Shown here in pieces: positions 11,864-21,723 of a stretch of 64,000 bases of DNA. Each line of letters starts with the position of its first letter. Position 1 is the first letter of the stretch. Under the pieces are notes generated by a model that was not told the DNA's origin, searched no databases, and worked only from the letters and a program-made list of their open reading frames with translations. This DNA is from Nematostella vectensis (Eukaryota; Cnidaria; Anthozoa; Actiniaria; Edwardsiidae). The DNA lies in the NCBI RefSeq assembly GCF_932526225.1, contig NC_064042.1, forward strand, positions 7,743,540-7,807,539, given 5' to 3'. Made by a program: the position numbers and the translations under genes.

Positions 11864-12087
11864 ATGGTTCTCGGGCACATGCTACACTTCGCCTTGCTTG
11901 TGATATCTGCGTTCCCCTTGACTTGTGCCAAAGTGTGTTATAAGCCCGTGTGTGAGTTCAGGCTGGTCATACGGACGGCAAGGTCCATGTTACACACTGT
12001 CAAGCTACAGGATGGCAGTCACGTGTCCTATACCGTGGGGCTTCGGCCCAACGGCAGCCTTTATCTCATTCCGTCTACATTCACTCG
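11864..12087 (+). CDS. Multicopper oxidase exon 1, copy C (possible alternative first exon)
   Basis: Third 224-bp copy. The predicted protein segment is identical to copy A (starts MVLGHMLHFALL, ends STFT then the split Arg codon), and so is the GTAAGG donor. The downstream intron also matches copy A for several hundred bases (12088-12370 versus 4704-4985), so A and C come from a recent duplication. This copy sits in the loop of the 8925/14613 inverted repeat. An in-frame ATG 66 bp upstream is also present in copy D, but the downstream ATG gives the clean signal peptide and is preferred. Confidence 0.55.
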
Positions 12088-12740
12088 GTAAGGTGATCAA
12101 TCTCTCTATACCATAATAAGTTTGTGTGCTTGATTTGAAATGACGTATAATGTTATGAAGGACTTCGAGTAAAAGTGTAATTGTAAATATTAAATTCTAG
12201 TAAGTTCTAGTAGAGTGGTTTTCAAAAACCTGTAAAATACTATTTAGTTTATTTAGTACTAATACACTGGGATGTCTTTGTTCTCTTTTGTTCTGGCTTG
12301 ACTATGTATAAGTTAATTACCGAGAGCCGAGCCAATAAGCGATAAAAAACGCAAAAATGTGTCTCAGAATCTTAATCTTTGAAATTGAACCCTGAACAAA
12401 GAGTGGTGTGGAGGATTCAAACTCCATTAGCATACATATCGAAAAGTTATTTCTTCTGCTATTCCTACGGCAATCAAAAAGGAAAACGATTTTAACAATC
12501 AACCACATCGGTATGTGCTTAATAGTCAGGAAAACTATTTCATCCTTAAAAACAAAGGCCTTGGTATCTTAATTGTACCAAATACAAAGAAGAGTATTCC
12601 CTGCGCGGTCAGTTTATGGCATTTAACAATGGGGGGTAGTCTTTAGGTGTTCTTTATTTGTAGGAAATAACAATCATGCAATAAGCAAGTGATTTCCTTA
12701 CAAAAGGAGCGTTTGAATGAGATTTGCATAACGCTCGTAT
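12088..12740. other. Duplicated intron flank of exon-1 copy C
   Basis: The first 280 bp or so repeat the region downstream of copy A. From about 12370 the sequence is unique and AT-rich with no recognisable gene. Confidence 0.45.
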
Positions 12741-12741
12741 T

Positions 12742-12987
12742 TTTTCTGAGATGGAGAGCGACGAAGACATGCTCGAACTGACACAGAATACGTTTTCGCA
12801 AGCCGAATAGTTTTCTCCGGATTTTGATCTTGTCGGAACGATTCTTGGAACAACAAGCCGTAATATTGCGATTCTAAATGAAGAATAAGTTGAGAAGAGA
12901 AAGGACGACAGGATTCCGGAGAACACGAAAACCAATACGGTGTGGGCTGTTCGTACCTATCAAGAGTGGGCAGAAGTGAGGAATTAG
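12742..12987 (+). pseudogene. Decayed Crypton-like (DUF3504/QRICH1-type) reading-frame fragment
   Basis: Plus-strand translation gives a piece reading SEMESDEDMLELTQNTFSQ, then a stop. After a disrupted stretch, DRIPENTKTNTVWAVRTYQ and EWAEVRN follow. The pattern IPxNTKxxTxWAVxxxxEWxxxRN is the N-terminal core-binding part of the Crypton-derived tyrosine-recombinase family (DUF3504, as in QRICH1, ZMYM2 and KCTD1-related domesticated proteins). Internal stops and a shift between the two pieces mark it as dead. The catalytic recombinase half is not seen. Confidence 0.5.
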
Positions 12988-13539
12988 AACCAGAGCTGTG
13001 GCAGGATCAGATAGTTTCGTAAGTTTCGATAGTATCAAAGGTGTTCGATTGTAGGGTTGATGAAGTAATGATAGAGGATGATTGTAAGGTTGATAAAGTC
13101 ATAAAGAGCCAGGGCAAAAGTGGCAATAAACCCCTAAAAAGACCTGCAGATGTAAGAAATTGATAGCTGAAGTTTGTCATTTTTTATGGTCCAATAGATT
13201 TTGGAAAATTGTAAAGTTAAGTTCCAAATGGTTGGGTTTTGATATTCAGCATGGAAAAGTGCATGTAGTGAATTGATTTATAGATTTATAGATACACTCG
13301 AGGTGTGCTCCATGAAGGTAGACAGGGCTGATTGTCCTATCTTCAAATACTATCCCCACATCAGAGTTAGCACCGAAATAAGATTAAGGAAAGCTGAGAA
13401 TGTGTTTTAAAATTGTTATTTCTTAAACATTTCTTTGGTTCACTGCCCTCAATGTGCTATCACTTAGGGGTAAATTTATTTTATAACACCCAAAGTAAGT
13501 CCTATTGTATTTAACAAAAAAAAATTATTGAAATGTATT
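12988..13539. other. Loop region between inverted-repeat arms
   Basis: No gene is recognised. From 13290 onward the sequence is homologous to 7500-7880, including CTCGAGGTGTGCTCCAT and TGCCCTCAATGTGCTATCAC. This is another piece of the duplication mosaic. Confidence 0.5.
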
Positions 13540-14613
13540 ATTTTATTTATGTAAGTTACAAGTAAACAACAACATTTATTTATTTTGAAGTCAAATGAGA
13601 GGGCTATAGAATATCCAGACTTGATTGAAATTTATAGAGCATAAACATATTTTCAAGATCAACAACACTACAAAAATATTACAAATCTCTAGATTTTATT
13701 GAAAATGTTCCATAAAAATAAAATGACATTCAATGGAAATAAAGGTATTTCAGGGAAATAATAAAACTTAAGCTTATCTAAAGGAAGCACCAAAGTACCA
13801 AAATAATTTTCATAGATTTAAGTACATATTTTACACTTACATAACTTACAACACCTATGCTGTACTTTATTAAAATCGATGAGATGAGATTCAATGAGAG
13901 ATCAAGATATTTTATAGTAAGAAAATAAAATTCATCTTAGGGTAGCCGGTCAAGTGTCCGATGTAAAGTAGATTAATAGACAAAGCGATTTGTAGGAGAC
14001 GATTTCCATCAATTGTTTCAAACTACTTCCACTTTAGAAATAGATTAAGCAATCAAGGTAAATACCTCGAGTCCATTCATGAGTGTCCAGAGCACGTCTT
14101 GAAGTAAGCTGTATGAATCTAAAGCAGTCAGCACTTATAACTTAATTCTTATCTTGAGCCGCGTGTCTCGCACTCGGGTCGCAAATGTAAACACGAGTAA
14201 ATACAGCGAAATCAATACAACCTGAGATGATTTTCCAAAATAACTTGGTAGAAATTGAGGCTATGGTTAAATATGCAGTTTTTAAATCGCGAATCGGGCC
14301 TTCAACTGCACAAATAACATGGATCCGAGAGCTGGAATCTCAAATTCATGATGGCGGGCATGAAACAGTTTTAACTTATGCAAAAGGTTTTGGTAACTAC
14401 GCTTTGCCATGACGTAGGACAGTAAGCTAGATACTTCGTGTAAGAAAAAGGCTTTAGTAAGGTCGCAATCAATACACTAAAATGAGAAGTATCGCCTGTA
14501 GCGCAAGGGTTCTTGGGAATTGCATTGTACAAATCGCGAGACGACAGAAAAAAACAACAACAACAAAAAAACAGTTGCATTTTATGACTGGGCTACCACA
14601 GGTATCCCAGTAA
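13540..14613 (-). repeat. Right arm of the large inverted repeat (partner 8925-11402)
   Basis: The arm reads as the reverse complement of the left arm with scattered substitutions and indels. Examples are GGTAAATACCTCGAGTCCATT at about 14058 against AATGGACTCGAGGTATTTACC at 10730, and ACAAATAACATGGATCC at about 14310. No coding sequence is supported in either arm. Confidence 0.75.
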
Positions 14614-15813
14614 TAAAGCCCTACAGAAAACAATGGAAACCGTGTCAATCATGTAATAATACACTTTAACAGCTACATTTGGTTGCACGGGATTTTCAAA
14701 ACGACTCTATTATAAAAAGTAGGATCTAGATTCAATAATAAGTTTTTAGTGATAGAATAGTCTTTGTAAATCAGACATATTTTTGTAGATATTTCGTTAA
14801 AGTTCGCGGTCACGCGATATTGTTTATTTGATACAGAGACTAATTTGAGGGTGTTTTTAATGTAGCGTGACGGATACAAAAAAAAGGCCATTTAGTAGTT
14901 ACTAGAACCTGCTCGCGTGAGCGATAGTAAAATAACATAAATTCGGGAAAGTTCGTAAGTGAAGAGATATTCCAAAAATGGCGTTATGTTAAAGCTAGAG
15001 TATTAGGTAGTAAGCTATATTTAGTAAACAAAACAGTAACAAGGAGAAGTGTTAGTATCGTAGTCAGTCGTGAAAAGAAAGTCGAAAAGAAAGCCGAATA
15101 GAATAGATAGATACTTTATTTAACGTGAAATTATACTTAGCTACAAGCTAGTTTTCGGGTCGTGTAGCAGCTCTCAGAAAATTTCACCTGATTGGATTGA
15201 AACACCACAGACAAAACAATGGGAAACAAAACAATAGAACGGGAATACAATAGAACAATGAGGTAATCCAGCCAATCCTATTAGGCCTTACGAGAGGGCT
15301 GCTACGTGACTGTAGTTTCCAGATAATCCACGAACATAAAATATATAAAAATAGATAAAAGATAAATATGTAAATATATCAGTATAAAATTCTATGTATA
15401 GTTGCTTTGATGTAAAATTTTAAAAATTAATTATTTACATTATTTAGAATGTTAAAGGTATAAAAATATCGGCTATAAAAGGCCAGAAAGATCTAGTTCA
15501 TCTATACCGCGCAGGGTCTGCCCTGAAAAAGTCATATTAAAGACGAAAATTTGGCAGAGTCGAATTCCAGTTTTTGGTGTATTGTATTCATTCTTTGGGT
15601 TCACGAACACGACTATTTGTTTTTTTTGTATTTACATTAGAGGACTAAATATAGACATGGTTGTTTCCATAAAGTTTACCAAAGGAGTAATAGATCACCC
15701 AAAGGCCTTTTGCGTGCTCCCTTAATTTTCGCGCTTTCCAAATTTTTGCGACCTTTTACTTTCGGGTCACTTTATTTCCGCGAATTTTTAGAATCGCGAA
15801 ATTTAAGTGACGC
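14614..15813. other. Unassigned AT-rich interval
   Basis: No gene, repeat family or RNA is recognised. A GATAGATACTTTATTTAACGTG phrase at about 15105 looks like transposon-end sequence, but no partner is found in the window. Confidence 0.35.
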
Positions 15814-15910
15814 AAAAATTGATGTGCACTTTAAAAGCACACTAGCATACACACATTGGCACCAGTCGTGCCAAGACGGGACGCTAGCACAGTCTATTAC
15901 CCGTGCAGTT

Positions 15911-15967
15911 CGGCAACCATGGACAGCTGTTCCGTCCTTATTAGGACTCGTCAGCATGGCATAGCCG
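15911..15967 (-). ncRNA. Hammerhead ribozyme, unit 1 (core mutated)
   Basis: Same fold as units 2-4, but the plus strand reads GTTCCGTCC where the others read GTTTCGTCC. The conserved GAAA becomes GGAA on the ribozyme strand. An A13 to G change of the core adenosine is expected to abolish or cripple cleavage. Confidence 0.75.
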
Positions 15968-16264
15968 GTTTGCCTCAGTTAAACTTCATCGGCAAAAAAA
16001 CTGCAGGGCGACTTCGACTCGAACGCAGTGCTTTAAACCACAGCTTAGATCCATGTGGGATCTAGAGCTGCGACCGGGCTAGCGTGATGCCAATTGTGCG
16101 GATCACGCATGCGACCTTTGCTAGTCTAAAACTCCGTCGGATAGCCAAACTATCCTTGCGAGTATGTATACATAAATGTGGACTTTAAAAGCACACTAGC
16201 ATACACACATTGGCACCAGTCGGGCCAAGACGGGACGCTAGCACAGTCTATTACCCGTGCAGAT

Positions 16265-16321
16265 CGGCAACCATGGACAGCTGTTTCGTCCTTATTAGGA
16301 CTCGTCAGCATGGCATAGCCG
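16265..16321 (-). ncRNA. Type I hammerhead ribozyme, unit 2
   Basis: Read on the minus strand. Stem I strand GCCATG leads into core CTGACGA, then stem II GTCC, loop TAATAA, GGAC, then core GAAA. A three-base-pair stem III (CAG/CTG) with no loop follows, then the cleavage triplet GTC and the returning stem I strand CATGG. Outer stem I pairing CGGC/GCCG continues past an internal loop. All conserved core positions are present. The tiny stem III is typical of hammerheads that act best as dimers, which suits a tandem array. Confidence 0.88.
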
Positions 16322-16618
16322 GTTTGCCTCAGTTAAACTTCATCGGCAAAAAAACTGCAGGGCGACTTCGACTCGAACGCAGTGCTTTAAACCACAGCTT
16401 AGATCCATGTGGGATCTAGAGCTGCGACCGGGCTAGCGTGATGCCAATTGTGCGGATCACGCATGCGACCTTTGCTAGTCTAAAACTCCGTCGGATAGCC
16501 AAACTATCCTTGCGAGTATGTATACATAAATGTGGACTTTAAAAGCACACTAGCATACACACATTGGCACCAGTCGGGCCAAGACGGGACGCTAGCACAG
16601 TCTATTACCCGTGTAGTT

Positions 16619-16675
16619 CGGCAACCATGGACAGCTGTTTCGTCCTTATTAGGACTCGTCAGCATGGCATAGCCG
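16619..16675 (-). ncRNA. Type I hammerhead ribozyme, unit 3
   Basis: Core, stem II and stem I are identical to unit 2, 354 bp away. Cleavage at matching sites in units 2 and 3 would release a 354-nt RNA with ends suited to circular ligation. Confidence 0.88.
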
Positions 16676-16972
16676 GTTTGCCTCAGTTAAACTTCATCGG
16701 CAAAAAAACTGCAGGGCGACTTCGACTCGAACGCAGTGCTTTAAACCACAGCTTAGATCCATGTGGGATCTAGAGCTGCGACCGGGCTAGCGTGATGCCA
16801 ATTGTGCGGATCACGCATGCGACCTTTGCTAGTCTAAAACTCCGTCGGATAGCCAAACTATCCTTGCGAGTATGTATACATAAATGTGGAATTTAAAAGC
16901 ACACTAGCATACACACATTGGCACTAGTCGGGCCAAGACGGGACGCTAGCACAGTCTATTACCCGTGCAGTT

Positions 16973-17030
16973 CGGCAATCCATGGACAGCTGTTTCGTCC
17001 TTATTAGGACTCGTCAGCATGGCATAGCCG
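16973..17030 (-). ncRNA. Type I hammerhead ribozyme, unit 4
   Basis: The core is intact. One extra base in the outer stem I (plus strand GGCAATCCATGG instead of GGCAACCATGG) changes the internal loop but not the helix next to the cleavage site. Confidence 0.85.
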
Positions 17031-17422
17031 GTTTGCCTCAGTTAAACTTCATCGGCAAAAAACTGCAGGGCGACTTCGACTCGAACGAAGTGCTTTAAAC
17101 CACAGCTTAGATCCATGTGGGATCTAGAGCTGCGACCGGGCTAGCGTGATGCCAATTGTGCGGATCACGCATGCGACCTTTGCTAGTCTAAAACTCCGTC
17201 GGATAGCCAAACTATCCTTGCGAGTATGTATACATAAATGTGGACTTTAAAAGCACACTAGCATACATACATTGGCACCAGTCGGGCCAAGACGGGACGC
17301 TAGCACAGTCTATTACCCGTGCAGTTCGGCAACCATGGACAGCTAGCGTCCCGTCTTGGCACTTCGTTCGAGTCGAAGTCGCCCTGCAGTTTTTTTGCCG
17401 ATAAAGTTTAACTGAGGCAAAC

Positions 17423-17479
17423 CGGCTATGCCATGCTGACGAGTCCTAATAAGGACGAAACAGCTGTCCATGGTTGCCG
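17423..17479 (+). ncRNA. Type I hammerhead ribozyme, inverted terminal unit
   Basis: On the plus strand: CGGC, TATG, CCATG, core CTGACGA, stem II GTCC/GGAC, core GAAA, short CAG/CTG stem III, cleavage triplet GTC at 17466-17468, then CATGG. Predicted cleavage is between 17468 and 17469. All core bases match the consensus. Because this copy is inverted, transcription of either strand of the element yields at least one active ribozyme. Confidence 0.88.
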
Positions 17480-17581
17480 AACTGCACGGGTAACGTAATA
17501 GACTGTGCTAGCGTCCCGTCTTGGCCCGACTGGTGCCAATGTGTGTATGCTAGTGTGCTTCTAAAGTCCAAAAATTAATGT

Positions 17582-20239
17582 TATAAGGTACTTATTGTCG
17601 AAGAGGGTTTTTTAGCTCAGAATGGTAGAGTTGCCCCGGAGAGGGATTTCTAGCCAAGAATAATAGTAGATGTCGAGGGGATTTCTAGCTGAGAATGGTA
17701 AAGTTGTCGATGGGATTTCTAGCTCAGATACAAGGAGACAAGAAAATTTTCGTTTAACTTGCTGTATTTCACTCTTTGAATGCATAGAATGAATGGATCG
17801 AATGAAATATATCTAAATCTCATCAATCGGGCGATTTTGTTGAGTCTCAGAGCAGCATTTGATACATGAAATCGTTCGTAATAGTTTTTTTTTGCTAGCG
17901 ACTGTTTGCTAACTTTTTAGCGCGAGAGAGCTAGAAAAGAAAACAAGTAACACATCTGACATCGTGACACAAAATTCTCTTTTGCTTATTTTTACATTTA
18001 CTGGCGTTCGATGCATGACGGGACCAAAGGCAACCCAAGACTCCATCATCTTACTTGTGTTTTCAAAAGGCATCCCAAGATTCCGCTGGATTCCGGTTGA
18101 ATATGGGTCTGTTTGACCCATGATGTTGTAGCGGTCATCATTTTTACGACTACGAGAGATAAGAGGACGATAAAAAAACAAAAACAATGAATTTTATTTG
18201 ATAATCAGAAGGTATCACGTGGTATTGCATGATATTTCAGTCATATATCGATTTTGCGACCAAAAATGTGCGACGTTTTCTTTGTTTCTAGATGCGGTAA
18301 CGTTTTTCTCTCTTGGAAATGACAGCGTTATTTGGACGCGAGCTATTCTTGTCTATGAAAACGATGCAAATGAGCACTGCATTGCTGGGTTCGTGTGCAA
18401 ACTGCGCCAACAAAGCTGTGATATGCTCGAATGACCACGAGAAAAAGGAGATGCTGAAAAAAAAGTTGGAACTCAATCAAAATTTCGGCAACACTTGCCA
18501 GCACCTCCCAACACGGTGTTCAAACTGCGCCAGCATTGCTGGGCCAGCGTCTCACCACATAAAAAAGAAGTCTGAAGCCCGAATCTTCCCCAGAAAAAAG
18601 CTGGGTGTAACCTGGCAAAGAATCCATAAGGAATCTTGCAGCAATTGGAGCGGTGATTTTTATTACAATTACTTATAAGCTTTTGAACAACATTCGCCTT
18701 TGAACAAGAGCGCGCGAATTACCCCAACTTTTCGGCAAACTCACTTCCTTTCTATCACAATTGTGATCAAAGCAATAAGATATGTAAACGCTGTAAAAAA
18801 TGCGAAACTATATAACAAGGTAAAAAGTAACGCATCTTTATTCTGAAAGCGTCTAAGTTTTCAAATAATACAGAGAAGAAAAATTATAAGATCTTTTATT
18901 AAATTTCTTGCGTATTGTCACAATACCAAACACGCTTTTAGGAGAACATTTTTATGATGTCAATCGGCGTGGTAAAAAAATTTTTCACTTCTCCCGTTAA
19001 TTTGCCAATCTATTGTACTGCTAAGCTCAACAGTGAATCAGATTATTACAAGTATTATTTCATCAATTTACCTCCAGCGGTGCTATTTGAAGGTAAAATG
19101 AAGTCCAAACTAATAGAACATACTCTTATTATCAAACCCTAATCCTTACCGGTCAAAAAGGTAGCGTAGTGCTCAAAACAAGCTAAAATAAATCTGTTGA
19201 ATTTCATTTGCTTAAATGAACCGATCGACTCGAACTGGTAAACACTCCAGAGATGTCTCGACTTTTCGATAAAACCCTCATCTTAGTGACAGGAAAAAAA
19301 ATATTATTGGATTCATTGTTTAAACAATGCAATCATTTTTCTTTAACAAGTCTTTAATGGCGAGGAAATAGAAACAATACAAGAGATATGCGCTTCTTCA
19401 TCTTTACAAATGGCAAGCGAAGTACGACTGCAACCCCTTCAAGTGTGTCAACTCTTGACGTCAGCCAATCAAAAAGTCGCCTCGAAAAGACATTTTAAAA
19501 ACACAATTTAAAAAATTTCTGTTATCAATATAATAATAAACATAAAGGCAGTTTTGAAACCAAACATCGATAGCATTATTAGCATTTTTTTTTATAAAAG
19601 CTAGCGTTTTCGTGTCATGTTCTCTTTAACTATTTTTTGCTAAATCTCAACCGCATCTCAGCGCAAGAATACGGAATTGTATTTACACTTTTTCGACCCT
19701 CTTACTCATGTTTCAGAAGCTCAGTGTTAGTTTTTTAATAGCCTCTTTGAATACACTCTTCTTTGGCTTAGCTGTATAACTTTACTGGCGAAACTTTCCA
19801 TGCAATCACAGAATTTGTTTAGTTGGAGGACTCCAGATATACGAAGCGAAAACAGAATTCATACCTGCTTGTGTTTACCAATCAGACCAAATAAAACTGT
19901 GCTTCTTTATAAATCAGAACCGCCTTCTGTTTTTGTTCTTTGTCTTGCAGCATTGAAGGTACATTAGTACGTTCATCTGCAACATTTTTCGTGTTTTTAT
20001 CATGTTTGGCTGTCTTCGCAAAAATGGCGCCCAAGCTCAAAGCTCAATCAAAGCTTAGTGCAGGGCTCATGACGCCATACCGCCGCTCGACCAATCAAAA
20101 ACTTTGCCCGACAGACGAAACGCTTATAATAGTATAGATCAAAGATCCGACGATAAGGGTTGATTTAGAAAAACGTAAACATGATATCACATACTGACTA
20201 AAGGTTACATTTCACAAGTACTTTGGCAGGATTAAGGCG
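17582..20239. other. Intergenic/duplication interval, mostly unassigned
   Basis: At 17605-17730 a unit of about 40 bp containing GGGATTTCTAGCTCAGA occurs three to four times. A 121-codon frame at 18313-18678 and a 62-codon frame at 18954-19142 have no recognisable domain or splice partner. Around 20140 a short fragment of the block seen at 6085 and 21205 recurs. No RNA gene is seen. Confidence 0.4.
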
Positions 20240-20510
20240 ATAGCAGTGACATTGCAGGCGATGGTGAATTGCGCATTGCAGGCGATGGTAAATTGTGCAT
20301 TGCAGGCGATGATCAATTGCGCATTGCAGGCGATGGTGAATTGCGTATTGCAGGCGATGGTAAATTGCGCATTGCAGGCGATGGTGAATTGCGCATTGCA
20401 TGCTGCGATGGTGAATTGCGCATTGCAAGCGTTGGTCAGTTGCGCATTGTAGGTCAATTGCGCATTTCAGGCGATGGTGAATTATATATCGCAGGCGATG
20501 ATAGATTTTT
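20240..20510. repeat. 24-bp minisatellite, second (short) copy
   Basis: About eleven units of the same 24-bp repeat as 3358-3960. The right flank (20500-20708) matches 3961-4168 almost exactly. Array length differs between the two copies, so units were gained or lost after the segmental duplication. Confidence 0.9.
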
Positions 20511-20706
20511 TTGTGATGTTATCATTATGTGAAAAAATCAGATTCTTTTTCACAATCTTCTTCTTCCCTTCAATAAAATAGATGCTGATGCAAGATGAGT
20601 CAGCAGGTTTGGTAGAGTCATGCGATGAATGACGGCATTCTCTTTGATCTTCCACATTTTGTGCCCCAGGGAAAGATAATATTTTACCCTTTATTAATTG
20701 TCTTTA

Positions 20707-20828
<122 letters not shown>

Positions 20829-21499
20829 TAAAAAAGGCAATCACTTGTCGGAGACATGACAGAAATTTACACATATTCATGCACAAAATACGTATTTGAT
20901 ATGATAAAAAGGCTGTATGTGTAACCCGACACAGGTTCGCAACGCTCATCGTTGGACTACCCGTGATTATCGAAGATGAGAGTTCGGCGCATATTAATCA
21001 TTACGCTGATTATAATCGGCGAAACTCAAGATGAGTCAGAAGGTCAGGCATTTGCGCTACTGTGCGTATAATAAAGAAAAGGTTCAAGGTCAAAATACAA
21101 CTAGTGAAAAATCTGGGTGATGTGGTGATTAAATCTACATCCCATCTGTCAGCAAGCCAGGACACTGAAGACACATTTATCAAAATTAATAAAAGATACC
21201 AAGCCAAAGATCCGACGATAAGGGTTGATTTAGAAAGCCGTAGGCCGTAATCATTACCAAAAGTTGAGAGTAAAACAGTAGCTAGGCAAGTGACATAACA
21301 TAACCTAGTTATCAGTGTCAAGCCGCTTGGCATGACATCGCATAATTTAGTTATCAGTGTCAAGCCGTTAATTTCCCGCCTATTTCGTTCACATGCAACC
21401 AAGGGTTATGAAGGTTCAACGGACGAATAGCACATGCTCAGATGCGGTCGTGAACTTCGTCCCAAGTGCTTGCAGCGTCCAAATACGGCATTCGTGAGA
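20829..21499. other. Duplicated upstream block of exon-1 copy D
   Basis: Homologous to 5640-6276 upstream of copy B. In addition the last 90 bp or so are shared with copy C (TGCTCAGATGCGGTCGTGAAC). The phrase AGTTATCAGTGTCAAGCCG occurs twice here in tandem. This is the presumed promoter and leader of the copy nearest to exon 2. Confidence 0.5.
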
Positions 21500-21723
21500 A
21501 TGGGTCTCGGGCACATGCTACACTTCGCCTTGCTTGTGATATCTCCGTTTCCCTTGACTTGTTCCAAAGTGTGTTATAAGCCCGTGTGTGAGTTCAGGCT
21601 GGTCATACGGACGGCAAGGTCCATGTTACACACTGTCAAGCTACAGGATGGCAGTCACGTGTCCTATACCGTGGGGCTTCGGCCGAACGGCAGCCTTTAT
21701 CTCATTCCGTCTACATTCACTCG
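21500..21723 (+). CDS. Multicopper oxidase exon 1, copy D (nearest to exon 2)
   Basis: Fourth 224-bp copy, starting MGLGHMLHFALLVIS with P16 and S22 (SPFPLTCS) where the others have A. The donor CG|GTGAGA is in the right phase for exon 2 at 23837. The helix-breaking P16 and Ser at the cleavage region slightly alter the signal peptide. An in-frame ATG at 21434 would extend it by 22 residues, as in copy C. Confidence 0.65.

Larger units (their letters stand above)
15826..17569. mobile_element. TIR-bounded array of hammerhead ribozyme repeats (retrozyme-like)
   Basis: Four complete 354-bp units and a truncated fifth run head to tail; the landmark GCACACTAGC falls at 15837, 16191, 16545, 16899 and 17253. 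The array is then closed by an inverted partial unit at about 17343-17569, so the whole has terminal inverted repeats of roughly 210 bp. It is flanked by a 12-bp direct repeat with one mismatch (AAAAATTGATGT at 15814, AAAAATTAATGT at 17570) that may be a target-site duplication. Each unit carries one type I hammerhead ribozyme, on the minus strand for units 1-4 and on the plus strand for the inverted unit. Conserved 69-codon frames in the units are a by-product of recent duplication. Tandem ribozyme repeats that yield small circular RNAs are known as retrozymes; the inverted terminal structure is unusual for them. Confidence 0.8.

Noticed and set aside
15856-16773. Three nearly identical 69-codon frames, one per 354-bp unit
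   Set aside because: Conserved only because the units are recent copies; the functional signal in the unit is the ribozyme on the other strand.
18313-18678. 121-codon frame with several Cys/His residues
   Set aside because: No recognisable zinc-binding spacing, no splice partner and no repeat family; left unassigned.
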